A stretch of 64,000 nucleotides of DNA from Devosia sp. LC5 (GCF_000735585.1 NZ_JNNO01000047.1:89261-153260); one strand, 5' to 3'. Shown: positions 25,927 to 34,792, counted from the stretch's first letter. Program-made: numbers and translations. The notes: a model not told the origin generated them from the letters alone.

Positions 25927-26412
25927 TCAATGACCAGCGTGATCGGCGGGCGCGCCGGCGGCAGCCCCCAGCACCGGCAGCGCGAGTTCGACCGTCCCGG
26001 CCTTTTCAAAGGTCAGTCTCACCGGCACGGTTTCGCCTTCGACGAAGCGCTGGGTGATGCCCATGAACATCAGGTGGAAGCCGCCGGGGGAGAGGGTGAC
26101 GGTTTCGCCCGGGCCGATTTGCAGGCCATCGGAGAGCTTGCGCATTTTCATGACGTCGCCCTGCATGGCCATTTCGTGGATCTGCACATCGGGGGAAGCG
26201 GGCGAGGTGACCGAGACGAGGCGATCGGCCTCGGCGCCGGTATTTTCGATGGTCATGAAGCCGCCGCCAACCGGAGCGTTGGGCAAGGTGGCGCGGCTGA
26301 AGGGTTGGGAAATGTTGATGGGGCCCAGATGGGTGGTGCCGTCATGGGCGAAAGCGGGGACGGAAAGGGCGAGAATGGCCGCGAGGGCGGCGGAGAACAG
26401 ATTACGGATCAT
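25927..26412 (-). CDS. PCu(A)C family periplasmic copper chaperone
   Basis: 161 aa. Signal peptide MIRNLFSAALAAILALSVPAFA. Copper-binding H/M pattern is present: 'QIHEMAMQGDVMKMRKL' then, about 22 residues later, 'GGFHLMFMG'. C-terminal His/Asp tail 'ADHAGH' may add metal affinity. Partner of the Sco protein in CuA assembly. In one operon with Sco and probably the DUF2946 gene upstream. Confidence 0.94.
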   Translation of the reverse strand: MIRNLFSAALAAILALSVPAFAHDGTTHLGPINISQPFSRATLPNAPVGGGFMTIENTGAEADRLVSVTSPASPDVQIHEMAMQGDVMKMRKLSDGLQIGPGETVTLSPGGFHLMFMGITQRFVEGETVPVRLTFEKAGTVELALPVLGAAAGAPADHAGH

Positions 26413-26466
26413 GATGTGGGTTTTCCGGAAAAAAGATCAGCTGATTGGCCTCGAAGGGCAGGTCGA

Positions 26467-26859
26467 TCAAAGCTGGACCGGAGGCGCCCTTGGTCCGCCC
26501 GGCGCCGTTTGGCGCGGCAGGAGAATTTTTGCCTGTTGGGTGATGCCGGTGGGGACGGCAGCGACGATGGATGCGCCCAGATCAATGCTGGCGAGCGTGG
26601 GCAGGACCAGGTCGTTCTTGCCGATGCCGGCGGCGGGGCATTTGGCGATTGTGACGTCATTGTCGCCGCTGGTGTCATTTGCGGTGCACAGTACCCAGCC
26701 GGTAGTGGTCGTCTCGTAGCCGAGCCTGGCGAAATCGAGCTGGCTGGCGCGGACCTGGTGCAGCGGGGCCAGAATGGTCAGCAAATAGAGGGCCAAGACG
26801 GCCAGGGCCGTTCCGAACTCTCTTGCCATGCTGCGCCGCTGGATCATGGTTTCACTCAT
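26467..26859 (-). CDS. DUF2946 family membrane-anchored/exported protein
   Basis: 130 aa. Begins with a hydrophobic segment (about 14-33, GTALAVLALYLLTILAPLH), then a periplasmic part with one Cys pair ('WVLCTAND', 'IAKCPAAG') and the C-terminal 'GGPRAPPVQL', the 'RAPP' ending characteristic of DUF2946. Proteins of this family sit beside copper genes; here it is 54 bases upstream of PCu(A)C. Exact function unknown. Confidence 0.8.
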   Translation of the reverse strand: MSETMIQRRSMAREFGTALAVLALYLLTILAPLHQVRASQLDFARLGYETTTTGWVLCTANDTSGDNDVTIAKCPAAGIGKNDLVLPTLASIDLGASIVAAVPTGITQQAKILLPRQTAPGGPRAPPVQL

Positions 26860-26917
26860 AAGGCCGCCTGGGCGGGGGCGAAAGAGCTTTAGTGTCGCAA
26901 TGGTGTTTGGGGGTTGC

Positions 26918-26944
26918 CCTCCCTCCCCCTTGAGGGGAGGGAGG
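26918..26944. repeat. C/G-rich palindrome between DUF2946 and the LysR gene
   Basis: An 11-bp perfect stem CCTCCCTCCCC (26918-26928) / GGGGAGGGAGG (26934-26944) with a 5-base loop. Same class as the element at 63974-63994. No T-tract, so it is better seen as a repeat than as a terminator. Confidence 0.7.
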
Positions 26945-26965
26945 CGAAAACCGAGAATACTTCAG

Positions 26966-27877
26966 TTAAACGGCGGGGGAGTACGTTTCGCTGCACAGCG
27001 CGATGAAACTCTTCATGGCGGCGGAGAGGGGGCTGGACTTGCGACGGGCGACGAGCAATTGGCGCAGGGCCCAAGGCTCGGCGAGGGGGGCGCAGACCAG
27101 GTCCGTGCCGGCGAGGAGATGCAGGCTCGTGGAACGCAGGAACCCGATGCCGAAGCCGGCTTCGACCATGCGGACCAGGGCGGGAAAGCTCTCGACGCGC
27201 ACGCTTTCCTCGAAGGGCTTGCCGGCCTTGGTGGCGGCGTCGCCCAGGAGGCGATCGAGCGAGCCGGCATGATGGCTGCCGACAATGGGGTGGCTCAGCA
27301 CCGCTGCAAAGGCAATGTCCTTGCGCGGTTCGATGCGGGCGGCAAGGGGATGATCGGGCGGGGCGAGCACCCAGACGCGGTCATCCTCGAAGGCTTTGAT
27401 TTCAAAGCGGGTGAAATCGTAATTGTCGGAGACGATGGCGATATCCGCCCTGCCCTCGTCGAGCGCCACGAGGCCCTTGGCCGCGCCCATTTCCTGGATG
27501 TCGAGGGCGATGCCGGGATGTTTGATTGCATAGCGAGCCAGCAATTCGGGGAGCCGTCCGGTGAGCGCGGCGCTGGTGCAGGCCAGGCGCAGGCTGCCGC
27601 GCTGGCCGGAGCCGAAATCGGCCATGACGGCATCGAGATCGGCAATGGCGCGCAGCACATTGCGGCAGCCTTCGGCATAGGCGGCGCCGGCCGTGGTGAG
27701 CTTGACGCCATGGGCGGAGCGATCGAACAGCACCACGCCCAGCCGGCTTTCGAGATCGGACACGCGCCGGCTGACTGCTGAGGTCGCAATACCCTCGCGC
27801 TCGGCCGCGCGGCCAATGGAGCCGGTTTCCGCCAATAGCAGGATGAGGCGCGCGGTGACGCTATCGAATGGTGCCAT
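26966..27877 (-). CDS. LysR family transcriptional regulator
   Basis: 303 aa from ATG 27877, GGGGAGA 6 bases upstream. N-terminal winged HTH ('MAPFDSVTARLILLLAETG', 'AAEREGIATSAVSRRVSDLE') and a C-terminal substrate-binding domain. Downstream of, and in the same direction as, the TauE-type transporter (42-base gap), which may be its target. LysR proteins are usually divergent from targets, so co-direction makes this uncertain. Ligand unknown. Confidence 0.92.
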   Translation of the reverse strand: MAPFDSVTARLILLLAETGSIGRAAEREGIATSAVSRRVSDLESRLGVVLFDRSAHGVKLTTAGAAYAEGCRNVLRAIADLDAVMADFGSGQRGSLRLACTSAALTGRLPELLARYAIKHPGIALDIQEMGAAKGLVALDEGRADIAIVSDNYDFTRFEIKAFEDDRVWVLAPPDHPLAARIEPRKDIAFAAVLSHPIVGSHHAGSLDRLLGDAATKAGKPFEESVRVESFPALVRMVEAGFGIGFLRSTSLHLLAGTDLVCAPLAEPWALRQLLVARRKSSPLSAAMKSFIALCSETYSPAV

Positions 27878-27919
27878 GTCATCTCCCCAGATCGGCGGCA
27901 CCATAACCACACTTGGTCC

Positions 27920-28657
27920 TTAGATCACGAGCAAGATGCCGCGGGTCAGATAGAAAATGCCGATGGCGGTGACGATCAGGCGGGTCCAGCGCTTGAAATT
28001 GGCGTCGGTGAGGTGCTGCAGGACCCAGTGGCCGGCGCTGGTGCCGGCAATGGCGAAGGGCGCGGCCAGCGCCACGGCGGCCCATTCGGTCGGGGCCAGC
28101 ACCATGGCAGCGTTCCAGTAGAAAATGATCTTGCCGGCATGATTGACCACCTGGGCGGCGGCCTTGGTGGCGATGATGGTGCGCCGGTCCATGGGCGTCC
28201 GGATGAAGAACATGTCGATGGTTGGACCGGCCACGCCGACGGCCAGATTAATGCCACCGCCGAGAAAGCCGCAGATGAAAGCGTGATGGGGCTTGGACGC
28301 ATCGAGCGCCAGCCAGGATTGGGGAATCCAGAGCAGGATGGGCAGCACGCCGATGGTGATGCAGACGGTGGCGAGATCAGGTGTATAGCGGACGATGAAG
28401 AGGATGGCGGCGGCGGTCAGCAGGCCCAGCGTCATGATGGCCAGCACGCGCCAATCGATATAGGCGCGGGAGAAGAAGGCGCGCGAGCCATTGGCGATGA
28501 GCTGGATGATGCCCTGGACGGCAATGGCGGTGCCCACCGGCAGGACGAGCAGGAAAATGCCGAGCAGGATCAACCCGCCGGCCATGCCGAAAATGCCCGA
28601 TATCATCGATGTTGCAAACACCGCCACCAGCAAGGCGGCGCCAACGAGAAGACTCAT
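27920..28657 (-). CDS. TauE/SafE (TSUP) family sulfite/organic anion exporter
   Basis: 245 aa, about eight transmembrane helices. Begins 'MSLLVGAALLVAVFATSMIS' with 'GIFGMAGGLILLGIFLLVLP', the first TSUP repeat, and has a second half with 'ICGFLGGGINLAVGVAGPTID'. Substrates of the family include sulfite, sulfoacetate and other anions; not inferable here. Upstream of the LysR gene. Confidence 0.9.
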   Translation of the reverse strand: MSLLVGAALLVAVFATSMISGIFGMAGGLILLGIFLLVLPVGTAIAVQGIIQLIANGSRAFFSRAYIDWRVLAIMTLGLLTAAAILFIVRYTPDLATVCITIGVLPILLWIPQSWLALDASKPHHAFICGFLGGGINLAVGVAGPTIDMFFIRTPMDRRTIIATKAAAQVVNHAGKIIFYWNAAMVLAPTEWAAVALAAPFAIAGTSAGHWVLQHLTDANFKRWTRLIVTAIGIFYLTRGILLVI

Positions 28658-28860
28658 CTGACTTTCCCCAATCTGGCACTGTCATGCGCTGATCGCTGAC
28701 GTGGCGCCATGACGGATGCGGCAAGAGGGGATGCCCATGACAAAGCGCCGCCTGTGCCGCGGTTATCGAAGAAACGAACAGACCCCGAGACGGCTTTCGC
28801 CTCGTGATGGAGATGGAAACCTGGCTTGGGGAGACGCAGGGCTGGCCTTGGGGTTTACCC

Positions 28861-29205
28861 TCACCCCAGCCCCAATTCGGCCCGCAGCTTGCGCGTCAGC
28901 CGCAATGCCACCAGCCGATGCGCCTCGGTGAGATAGGCCTTGATCTCATCCTCGCTCAGCGGCGCGCCGGCGCTGAGGGCCACCCAGCCCGCCCGCGCCA
29001 GATAGGGGGCCGGCCGGATCCCCTCCAGTTCGGTCAGCAGCTCATAGGCCATGTCCGACACCTTGAGCCACACCTCACCGGGATCGCTATTGAGCAGCGC
29101 AAATATCTTGCCGCCGACCTTGCCGACCGAAGCATTGCCCCATTGGTGCACCAGCGTAGTGCTGGGCAGGCTCAAAATGAACGCCTCAAAAGCGGCGCGC
29201 TGCAT
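28861..29205 (-). CDS. MmcQ/YjbR family DNA-binding-fold protein
   Basis: 114 aa from ATG 29205. YjbR/CyaY-like fold words are present: 'WGNASVGKVGGKIFALLNSD', 'VWLKVSDMAYELLTE', 'PYLARAGWVAL', 'EDEIKAYLTEAHRLVALRLT'. Function of the family is not established. A terminator-like hairpin (29249) separates it from msrA. Confidence 0.85.
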   Translation of the reverse strand: MQRAAFEAFILSLPSTTLVHQWGNASVGKVGGKIFALLNSDPGEVWLKVSDMAYELLTELEGIRPAPYLARAGWVALSAGAPLSEDEIKAYLTEAHRLVALRLTRKLRAELGLG

Positions 29206-29248
29206 GATGGGGGGAAAGGTGATGCTCAATGCTAACAGTCCGCCAACC

Positions 29249-29287
29249 AAAACGCCGATCCAGTGACCCGGATCGGCGTTTTTTTGC
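29249..29287. terminator. Terminator-like hairpin between msrA and the MmcQ/YjbR gene
   Basis: Nine-bp perfect stem CGCCGATCC (29253-29261) / GGATCGGCG (29270-29278), preceded by AAAA and followed by TTTTTTT. The strong T-tract is on the plus strand; on the minus strand, the direction of msrA, it is TTTTGGTTGG and thus weaker. Confidence 0.7.
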
Positions 29288-29304
29288 ACTTAGGAGCCGT
29301 CGCC

Positions 29305-29967
29305 TTATTCGGCGGCGGCTGTTACGCCCGTCCCGATCGGACAGGACACGCCGGTGCCCTGCAATCCGCAATAGCCGTTCGGATTCTTGGCCAGATATTG
29401 CTGGTGATAAGTTTCTGCATAATAAAATTCCCCGGCCGGGGATATCTCGGTGGTGATGGCGCCCAGCCCCCGTGCCCGCAACGCGTCCTGATAGGCTTGC
29501 TTGCTGGCCGCGACGGCAGCCGCCTGTTCGGGTGTCGTGGTATAGAGGGCCGAGCGATATTGCGTGCCCACATCATTGCCCTGCCGCATGCCTTCGGTGG
29601 GATTATGCTCCTCCCAGAAGGTCTTGAGCAGCGCCTCGAGGCTGATCGCCTTGGGATCGTACACCACCTTGACCGCCTCGGTATGCCCGGTCTGGCCCGA
29701 GCACACCTCTTCATAGGTCGGATTGGGGGTCGAGCCGCCCTGATAGCCCACGGCGGTCACGATCACGCCCGGCAATTGCCAGAACAGCCGCTCGGCGCCC
29801 CAGAAGCAGCCCAGGCCGAAATAGATGGTTTCAGCGCCTGCGGGATAGGGACCCTTTAGCGCTGCACCATTGACAAAATGCTCAGCTGCCACGGGCATTT
29901 GCGTCGCGCGGCCCGGCAGGGCCTCGGCAGCGGAGGGGATGGTCGCCGGCTTGGATTTGAAGAACAT
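29305..29967 (-). CDS. msrA: Peptide methionine-S-sulfoxide reductase MsrA
   Basis: 220 aa from ATG 29967 with GGAAAG upstream. Repairs methionine-S-sulfoxide in proteins. Catalytic motif '[13 protein letters not shown]' (active Cys about residue 53), '[22 protein letters not shown]' region, and recycling cysteines in the C-terminal '[14 protein letters not shown]'. A C-terminal extension ([10 protein letters not shown]) is common in rhizobial MsrA. Together with the two-TM gene upstream it forms a short operon. Confidence 0.96.
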   Translation of the reverse strand: MFFKSKPATIPSAAEALPGRATQMPVAAEHFVNGAALKGPYPAGAETIYFGLGCFWGAERLFWQLPGVIVTAVGYQGGSTPNPTYEEVCSGQTGHTEAVKVVYDPKAISLEALLKTFWEEHNPTEGMRQGNDVGTQYRSALYTTTPEQAAAVAASKQAYQDALRARGLGAITTEISPAGEFYYAETYHQQYLAKNPNGYCGLQGTGVSCPIGTGVTAAAE

Positions 29968-29995
29968 CGAGTGCTTTCCTTTCATGCCAAATGGG

Positions 29996-30319
29996 TCAGA
30001 TCTGGTCTTGCCGCACGAAGCGTTCGCGCCGGGGGGTGCGCCCGGCCAGCGCCAGCACGATGCCGGGCACGCCGAACACGGCAAAGGCCGGATAGGTCAG
30101 CAGTGCGTCGAGCGCCCGCTCCAGCAGCTCGGCAAAGAACCGGCTATCCAGAAACGCCCGCACGACGCCAAGGCTTGGCGCATGCAGGCTGGTCCAGGCA
30201 TCGGCGAGGCTGGTGAACATCACTTCATTGGCGCCCAGCGAGCGGGTGCCGTCGATAACCAGCAGAACCAGCGCCAGGCCGATCAGCCAGGTGCCGGTAA
30301 TTCTCAAGATCAGCCGCAT
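29996..30319 (-). CDS. Conserved two-TM inner-membrane protein
   Basis: 107 aa from ATG 30319 (or 30325, two codons earlier). First hydrophobic helix at about 3-24 ([20 protein letters not shown]), second at about 70-92 ([20 protein letters not shown]), with a basic C-terminus ([12 protein letters not shown]). Reminds me of a rhizobial family sometimes annotated as 'PetM-like', without functional evidence. Its stop is 28 bases before the msrA start, so co-transcription is likely. Confidence 0.7.
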   Translation of the reverse strand: MRLILRITGTWLIGLALVLLVIDGTRSLGANEVMFTSLADAWTSLHAPSLGVVRAFLDSRFFAELLERALDALLTYPAFAVFGVPGIVLALAGRTPRRERFVRQDQI

Positions 30320-30562
30320 TCCCATTCCCTGTGCTGGACGGGGATAAGGCGTGGCCAACCTACCCGTTCCTCCCGCGCACAAGGTTTGTTGTGCCATGCC
30401 CACGGGCCTGCCCACAAGATAGGAATGCCTGGGCAAAAAACAATCGTCATCTCTTTGACGTGATCCCTTGCGCCCAGGCCGCTGATAAGTATATTGCGCC
30501 TCGCTCGCGTCGGCCCACCAGCCGGCCCCTCCGGCGATTCCAGCCCGGGGATAAGGCGATGC

Positions 30563-30652
30563 GGAGAGATGGCCGAGTGGTCGAAGGCGCACGCCTGGAA
30601 AGTGTGTAGGCGGGGAACCGTCTCAAGGGTTCGAATCCCTTTCTCTCCGCCA
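30563..30652 (+). tRNA. tRNA-Ser (GGA anticodon)
   Basis: 90-base gene with CCA encoded. Acceptor arms GGAGAGA (30563) and TCTCTCC (ending 30648), discriminator G, CCA. D-arm 'TGGCCGAGTGGTCGAAGGC', anticodon loop 'CTGGAAA' (GGA), long variable arm characteristic of serine, and T-arm 'GGTTCGAATCC'. A possible promoter TTGCGC (30468-30473) / TATATT (30490-30495), 16-base spacing, lies upstream. Confidence 0.97.
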
Positions 30653-30806
30653 TTTCCAAGTCATTGACATCGTTAGGTGATTTTCCGGGCAGTAGCGGTC
30701 TGCTGCCGTAGCGCGCCCGGCTTGGCCGCTGCGTATCGTCCTCCAATGGAACCGGCTGCCCGCCCACGCGGTTTATGCAAAGCCGAGGATGAGGGGGGCG
30801 GGATCA

Positions 30807-31109
30807 ATGAACATCGCGAACCTGCAGTTGGAAGGTCTTTATATTGCTCTGGCTGCCATCAATGATGCGCTGGTGGAGAAGGGTGCGTTGAGCCGGGACG
30901 AAATGAGCCTGGCATTGCGCCGCGCCGAGCAGATAGCGGTGGGGGACGAGCGTATGGACGAGCTCAGCAGCGCCGAACGCGAGGCCGTGGCTTTTGCGCC
31001 CAGGCTGCTCCTGCTGGCCAATGACCGGGCCGCTTCGGGCCCGGCCAGTTTTTCCGAGCTGGCACGCTTGGTCGGACAGACCAAGCGACCGCATCCCGAT
31101 CAGCTATAG
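30807..31109 (+). CDS. Hypothetical protein, helical, 100 aa
   Basis: From ATG 30807 with GGGGGGCGGGAT upstream. Predicted all-helical, soluble, with one cluster 'GLYIALAAINDALVEKGALS' and 'DEMSLALRRAEQIAVGDERM' at the N-terminal half. No recognised domain. Stands alone downstream of tRNA-Ser and converges on the TetM-like gene 40 bases away. Codon use is typical of the window. Confidence 0.75.
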   Translation: MNIANLQLEGLYIALAAINDALVEKGALSRDEMSLALRRAEQIAVGDERMDELSSAEREAVAFAPRLLLLANDRAASGPASFSELARLVGQTKRPHPDQL

Positions 31110-31148
31110 GACGTTCACCGGACCAGCACCGCCGGCAAGTGTCCTGCG

Positions 31149-33107
31149 CTAGGCCGGAGGGGTAAGGGCGAGATTGCGCCGCACCCGGAGGAGATATTCC
31201 GTCCGGTTGAACGGATCGGCCCCCGATCGCGGCCGGGCCGGGGGCGTGCCGTGCACGGGCGCGTAATGGTCGAAACTGGCCTCCAACACGCCCGCCCCGC
31301 TGGTCAGCCCCGGCAATTGCTGCTGCACGCTTTGCAATTGCGCGGCGGCTATTGTGCCCGTGGCGCGGACGATGCCCTCCGCTATCACCGTCTCCGCCAC
31401 GGCCGCGCCCGCCCGGGCCAACAGGGTGAGCAGTGCACTCAGCGCCCCGACAGGGGCTTCGAGATGGAAGCGGTTGATCGGCTCGCACACTTGGTTCTGC
31501 GCTGCCGACAGGGCGGCCGCCAGCACCAGCGGCGTCAATTGCCGGAAATCGGCCGCTACGCTCGCCGGCTCGCGGTGCCGGGCGGCAATCACGGCGACAT
31601 GGCAATCCACCACTTGCCACCCGAACCGGCCCTGGCGCAGCGTCTCGCTCACCCCCTCTTCCACGGCGCGATAAAAGCTGGCCGGCATGTGGCCCGGATC
31701 GACCTCCAGCGCAAAGCTGTTGCCTGCCCCTGCAGGCCGTGGTTCGATGCGCAGCCCGACGGTGGCAATATAGGGGTTGGGTTCCTTGAACATGATTTCC
31801 AGCCCCTCTGCCGTGCCGGTCGGCCGCTCGACACAGATCACCGTGCTTTCGGCGAAACTGGCTTCAAGCCCGAAATCGGCCAGCAGGCTGGCCTGGATCA
31901 CTTCTTTCTGCACCTCGCCATAGAGCGAGACGAAAACCTCATTGGCATCCTCGTTGCGGCGCAGGTTGATCAAGGGATCCTGTTCGGCCAATTGGCCCAG
32001 CGCCAGCCATAGCGCGGCACTATCGGCAGGACGCCGCGGCAGGACCCGGGTTTCAAGCGTGGGCGGCGCGAAATAGGCCCGGCCGCCGCCGGGTATGCCC
32101 TTGCCGATTGCGTCGCCGATTCTGGCCGTCTTGAGCCCGCTGATGCGGCCAATCTGGCCGGCTTGAAGGCTCGGCACCGTCCGAACCTGGCCATGTTCGA
32201 ACAGCTCGATGCCGGTCACGCGCTCCGCGCTATCGGGCAGGTTGATGAGGTCCCTAGTATGAACAATGCCCGCGTGCAACGCCAGATAAGCCAGCTTTTC
32301 GCCGCCCCAGCCGCGCTCGATCTTGAAGATCTTTCCCGCCACCGCCCCGTCGGCATCCGGCAGGCGGGCCGGCAGCAGGCTTTCGATGGCCTCGCTCAGG
32401 GCCGGCACCCCAATCCCGGTTGTTGCCGAACCGGCGAAGGCGGGTTGCACCAGGCCATTGGCGACCTGCCCGGCCAGGACGTGCTTCAGCTGCGCCGCCG
32501 TTACCAAATGCGGCGCCATCACGTAGTCGGACAGCAGGGCATCGTCATTCTCGGCCAATGTTTCGCACAAACCAGAATTGGCGTGCCACAGATCGCACCC
32601 TTGCACCTGCGCAGCCTTGCTGCCGGCTTCGAATACACCGGACATGGCAATGGGCCGGACCGGCAATTGCTGGGCAATCTCGGCTATCACCCGCTCATAT
32701 TGCGCGCCGACCCGGTCGACCTTGTTGATGAAAAACACCATCGGCACGCCAAGGCGCCGCAGCGCCCGCACCAGCACGCGCGTCTGCGCCTGCACGCCTT
32801 CGACCGCCGAGACCACCACCACGGCGGCATCGAGCAATTCGAGCACCCGTTCGACTTCGGCTATGAAATCGGGATGGCCGGGCGTGTCGATGAGATTGAC
32901 GCTCGTCTCACCCAGCATGAACGAGACCACCGCGGCCCGGATGGTAATGCCGCGTTGCCGCTCGAGGGCCAGGCTATCGGTTTGGGTATTGCCAGAATCG
33001 ACACTGCCGAGGGTGCCGATCACACCGGCATTGAAAAGCAGTCTTTCGGTAAGGCTAGTCTTGCCTGCGTCTACATGGGCCAGAATGCCCAGATTCAAGG
33101 TGCGCAT
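31149..33107 (-). CDS. TetM-family translational GTPase (ribosomal-protection-like)
   Basis: 652 aa, close to TetM/TetO/OtrA length (about 640-663). GTPase motifs: G1 'AHVDAGKT' (residues 10-17), switch I 'ERQRGITI', G3 'DTPGH' (74-78), G4 'NKVD' (128-131). The EF-G-like domains II-V follow. The region before 'DFRQLTPLVL' that in TetM carries the YSPVST loop (domain IV tip) here reads 'VIAARHREPASVAA', so the key loop is not conserved. It may be a resistance protein of the OtrA-like actinobacterial type or a housekeeping paralogue. Resistance cannot be concluded from sequence alone. Isolated gene. Confidence 0.85.
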   Translation of the reverse strand: MRTLNLGILAHVDAGKTSLTERLLFNAGVIGTLGSVDSGNTQTDSLALERQRGITIRAAVVSFMLGETSVNLIDTPGHPDFIAEVERVLELLDAAVVVVSAVEGVQAQTRVLVRALRRLGVPMVFFINKVDRVGAQYERVIAEIAQQLPVRPIAMSGVFEAGSKAAQVQGCDLWHANSGLCETLAENDDALLSDYVMAPHLVTAAQLKHVLAGQVANGLVQPAFAGSATTGIGVPALSEAIESLLPARLPDADGAVAGKIFKIERGWGGEKLAYLALHAGIVHTRDLINLPDSAERVTGIELFEHGQVRTVPSLQAGQIGRISGLKTARIGDAIGKGIPGGGRAYFAPPTLETRVLPRRPADSAALWLALGQLAEQDPLINLRRNEDANEVFVSLYGEVQKEVIQASLLADFGLEASFAESTVICVERPTGTAEGLEIMFKEPNPYIATVGLRIEPRPAGAGNSFALEVDPGHMPASFYRAVEEGVSETLRQGRFGWQVVDCHVAVIAARHREPASVAADFRQLTPLVLAAALSAAQNQVCEPINRFHLEAPVGALSALLTLLARAGAAVAETVIAEGIVRATGTIAAAQLQSVQQQLPGLTSGAGVLEASFDHYAPVHGTPPARPRSGADPFNRTEYLLRVRRNLALTPPA

Positions 33108-33184
33108 GAACCATCATCTTCTCAGAATTTCGCATGTGATTTTCGTGAGAAGTGAATCGGGGCATCGGAACCTCTAGGCGGTTT

Positions 33185-33207
33185 GGTGCGCATCTATATG
33201 CGCCACC
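33185..33207. other. Short palindrome upstream of the TetM-like gene
   Basis: GGTGCGCAT (33185-33193), CTAT, then ATGCGCCACC (33198-33207): near-perfect 9-bp inverted repeat 78 bases before the GTPase start codon. It could be an operator or a hairpin in the leader; no clear promoter accompanies it. Confidence 0.35.
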
Positions 33208-33323
33208 CAATTTATTGAGTTGGGCGCAGGCCTGTCAAGCAAAGGCCGTTCATGTCACCCGCAGCGTTGTCGCGGTTGGGAGGTGCGGCTTGTCTCGACG
33301 TACAGCCTATGCTGACTTATCGA

Positions 33324-34136
33324 TCAGCCTACGGGATACACAATGTCGAGTGGGTGTTTGCCGGGAGCCTGTACAGCTATAATTTGGTCAACAACAGGTG
33401 CCTTCCAAACACGTCCCAACTGTACGCCCATTTCGTCCTCCCCAATCCGACCAGAATAGACGCCAAAAAACGCCTCGACTGTTCCGATTGATGATTCATC
33501 AGTCAGTTCCGGCCCTCCAAAATAGATGCCATGATGGCGCACAAAAACTGGCGAGCCCGACATTCCCTCACGGGTAGCGGTGTCGATTAAGACGAGAGGC
33601 AAATGGTCTTGATTGAGAGCCGGTTCGCTGGCTATCGAGCCCCGCTTCCAAATTGGAGTCGCCCCTTGGCCTGTCATGCCTCTGGGATATCCAACGACAA
33701 ATACTTCCTCGCCCACCTGAGACACATAGTTGGCTTCAAGGTGAGGTATTTCGTTTATTGCTCTACCAGCAAACAAATCCGCTTGATCAATCTCGATGTG
33801 CAGAGCAACGCAATCGATGACGTAACCAGCATCATGTTCGACCCAAAGCGGTATATTATCCCTGTAGAGTGGATAGGTGGCGTTCAAGCTGCCGATTCGG
33901 TACTCACCATTCTCGTTGGGTTTCTGGGTATAGTATTTGAACGTTACTTCCAGAGAGACCGGTACAAAGCCCCCATTGAAGGTCCTGTTGTCGGGCCGAA
34001 CACCAGTGACGTTGTGCCAGTTGGTTATGAGCCACCATTCTCGGTTGTGACGCCAAAGAAAGCCCGTCCCGATCGCCCTCTCGCCTGCTGATCCCACGAA
34101 AGAAAGAGGAAGAACGGCAAAGGTGGCGCTATGCAT
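33324..34136 (-). CDS. Trypsin-like serine protease domain protein, lower GC
   Basis: 270 aa from ATG 34136, AAGGA about 10 bases upstream. Chymotrypsin/HtrA-fold triad is readable: His41 in 'LITNWHNVTG', Asp108 in 'YVIDCVALHI', Ser195 in 'REGMSGSPVF' (GxSGSP), plus 'VFVVGYPRGMTGQGATPIWKRG'. No signal peptide, so cytoplasmic, like the peptidase domains used in some defence-associated or effector systems. Base composition is visibly lower in GC than all neighbours, suggesting transfer. No obvious partner gene. Substrate unknown. Confidence 0.8.
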   Translation of the reverse strand: MHSATFAVLPLSFVGSAGERAIGTGFLWRHNREWWLITNWHNVTGVRPDNRTFNGGFVPVSLEVTFKYYTQKPNENGEYRIGSLNATYPLYRDNIPLWVEHDAGYVIDCVALHIEIDQADLFAGRAINEIPHLEANYVSQVGEEVFVVGYPRGMTGQGATPIWKRGSIASEPALNQDHLPLVLIDTATREGMSGSPVFVRHHGIYFGGPELTDESSIGTVEAFFGVYSGRIGEDEMGVQLGRVWKAPVVDQIIAVQAPGKHPLDIVYPVG

Positions 34137-34236
34137 CGTGAGGCGGTCCTTACGGCGGGAACTGGCACGGTTACATGCTTGACTAAGATTGTCGATGCGC
34201 ACCGTTCGAGCCGGTCCTTGAACCTGGGCGTGTCGC

Positions 34237-34434
34237 CTAATCCCGCTCGATGGAATTGACCGCGTGTTCCATCAGCGACACCAGGGTCATCTTGGCCGGG
34301 GCGTAGTCGGAATCGCGGCGCTCGACCTGCAGGAAGCCATGTTCGCGCAGCGTCTTGCTCAGCGTGGTGAGATCGCGGCCGTCTTCGATGGTGACGAGTT
34401 CGCCGGACCGCAGTTTTACCTTGTAGAGGGGCAT
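34237..34434 (-). CDS. Small conserved-looking hypothetical protein, 65 aa
   Basis: From ATG 34434 (MPLYKVKLRSGELVTIEDGRD...). The longer upstream frame lacks coding bias. Beta-strand start, then helix 'LTTLSKTLREHGFLQVERRD'; contains a pattern 'KMTLVSLMEHAVNSIERD' at the C-terminus. No recognised domain. Lies 100 bases upstream of the protease gene on the same strand; GC content is back to that of the window. Confidence 0.6.
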   Translation of the reverse strand: MPLYKVKLRSGELVTIEDGRDLTTLSKTLREHGFLQVERRDSDYAPAKMTLVSLMEHAVNSIERD

Positions 34435-34792
34435 GAGGGTAACCTTGAGCGCGGGAAGGGAACCGAGAGGGCGGCCTGTTTGCGGCGGGGGCCACCCTCT
34501 CGTGGGCGTTCCCGGATTCTTCCGGGCTCGACACCAGCTTGCAGCCATCGGCGGTTCGGCGCCACGTAAAGCGTTCATTAACCTTTATAGGCGTGGTTAA
34601 CGGCGCGTATGCACTGCCGGCCCGTGCCCAGGCTTGCCACAAATATCAGGTATTTCAGATGATTACCTAATCTGGGCGCGCTAAAATCGGCCTGCCCGTT
34701 GCAATGGAAAAATGTTCTGCCGTTCAGATTGGGTTCAGCCCTTGTCCGGCAAACTGTGCCCATTGATATTGCGTGTGGAAGGCGCCTGCCCC
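34435..34792. other. Intergenic region, 358 bases, between 65-aa gene and Flp pilin
   Basis: No convincing gene. Divergent spacer that should contain promoters for the minus-strand small gene and for the plus-strand pilin (34793). The stretch 34640-34740 is more AT-rich (e.g. TATTTCAGATGATTACC). I see no strong -35/-10 pair, repeat or hairpin. Confidence 0.5.

Noticed and set aside
33152..33382. 76-codon plus-strand frame between the TetM-like gene and the protease
   Set aside because: No ribosome binding site, no coding bias, overlaps the protease gene end; translation is not protein-like.
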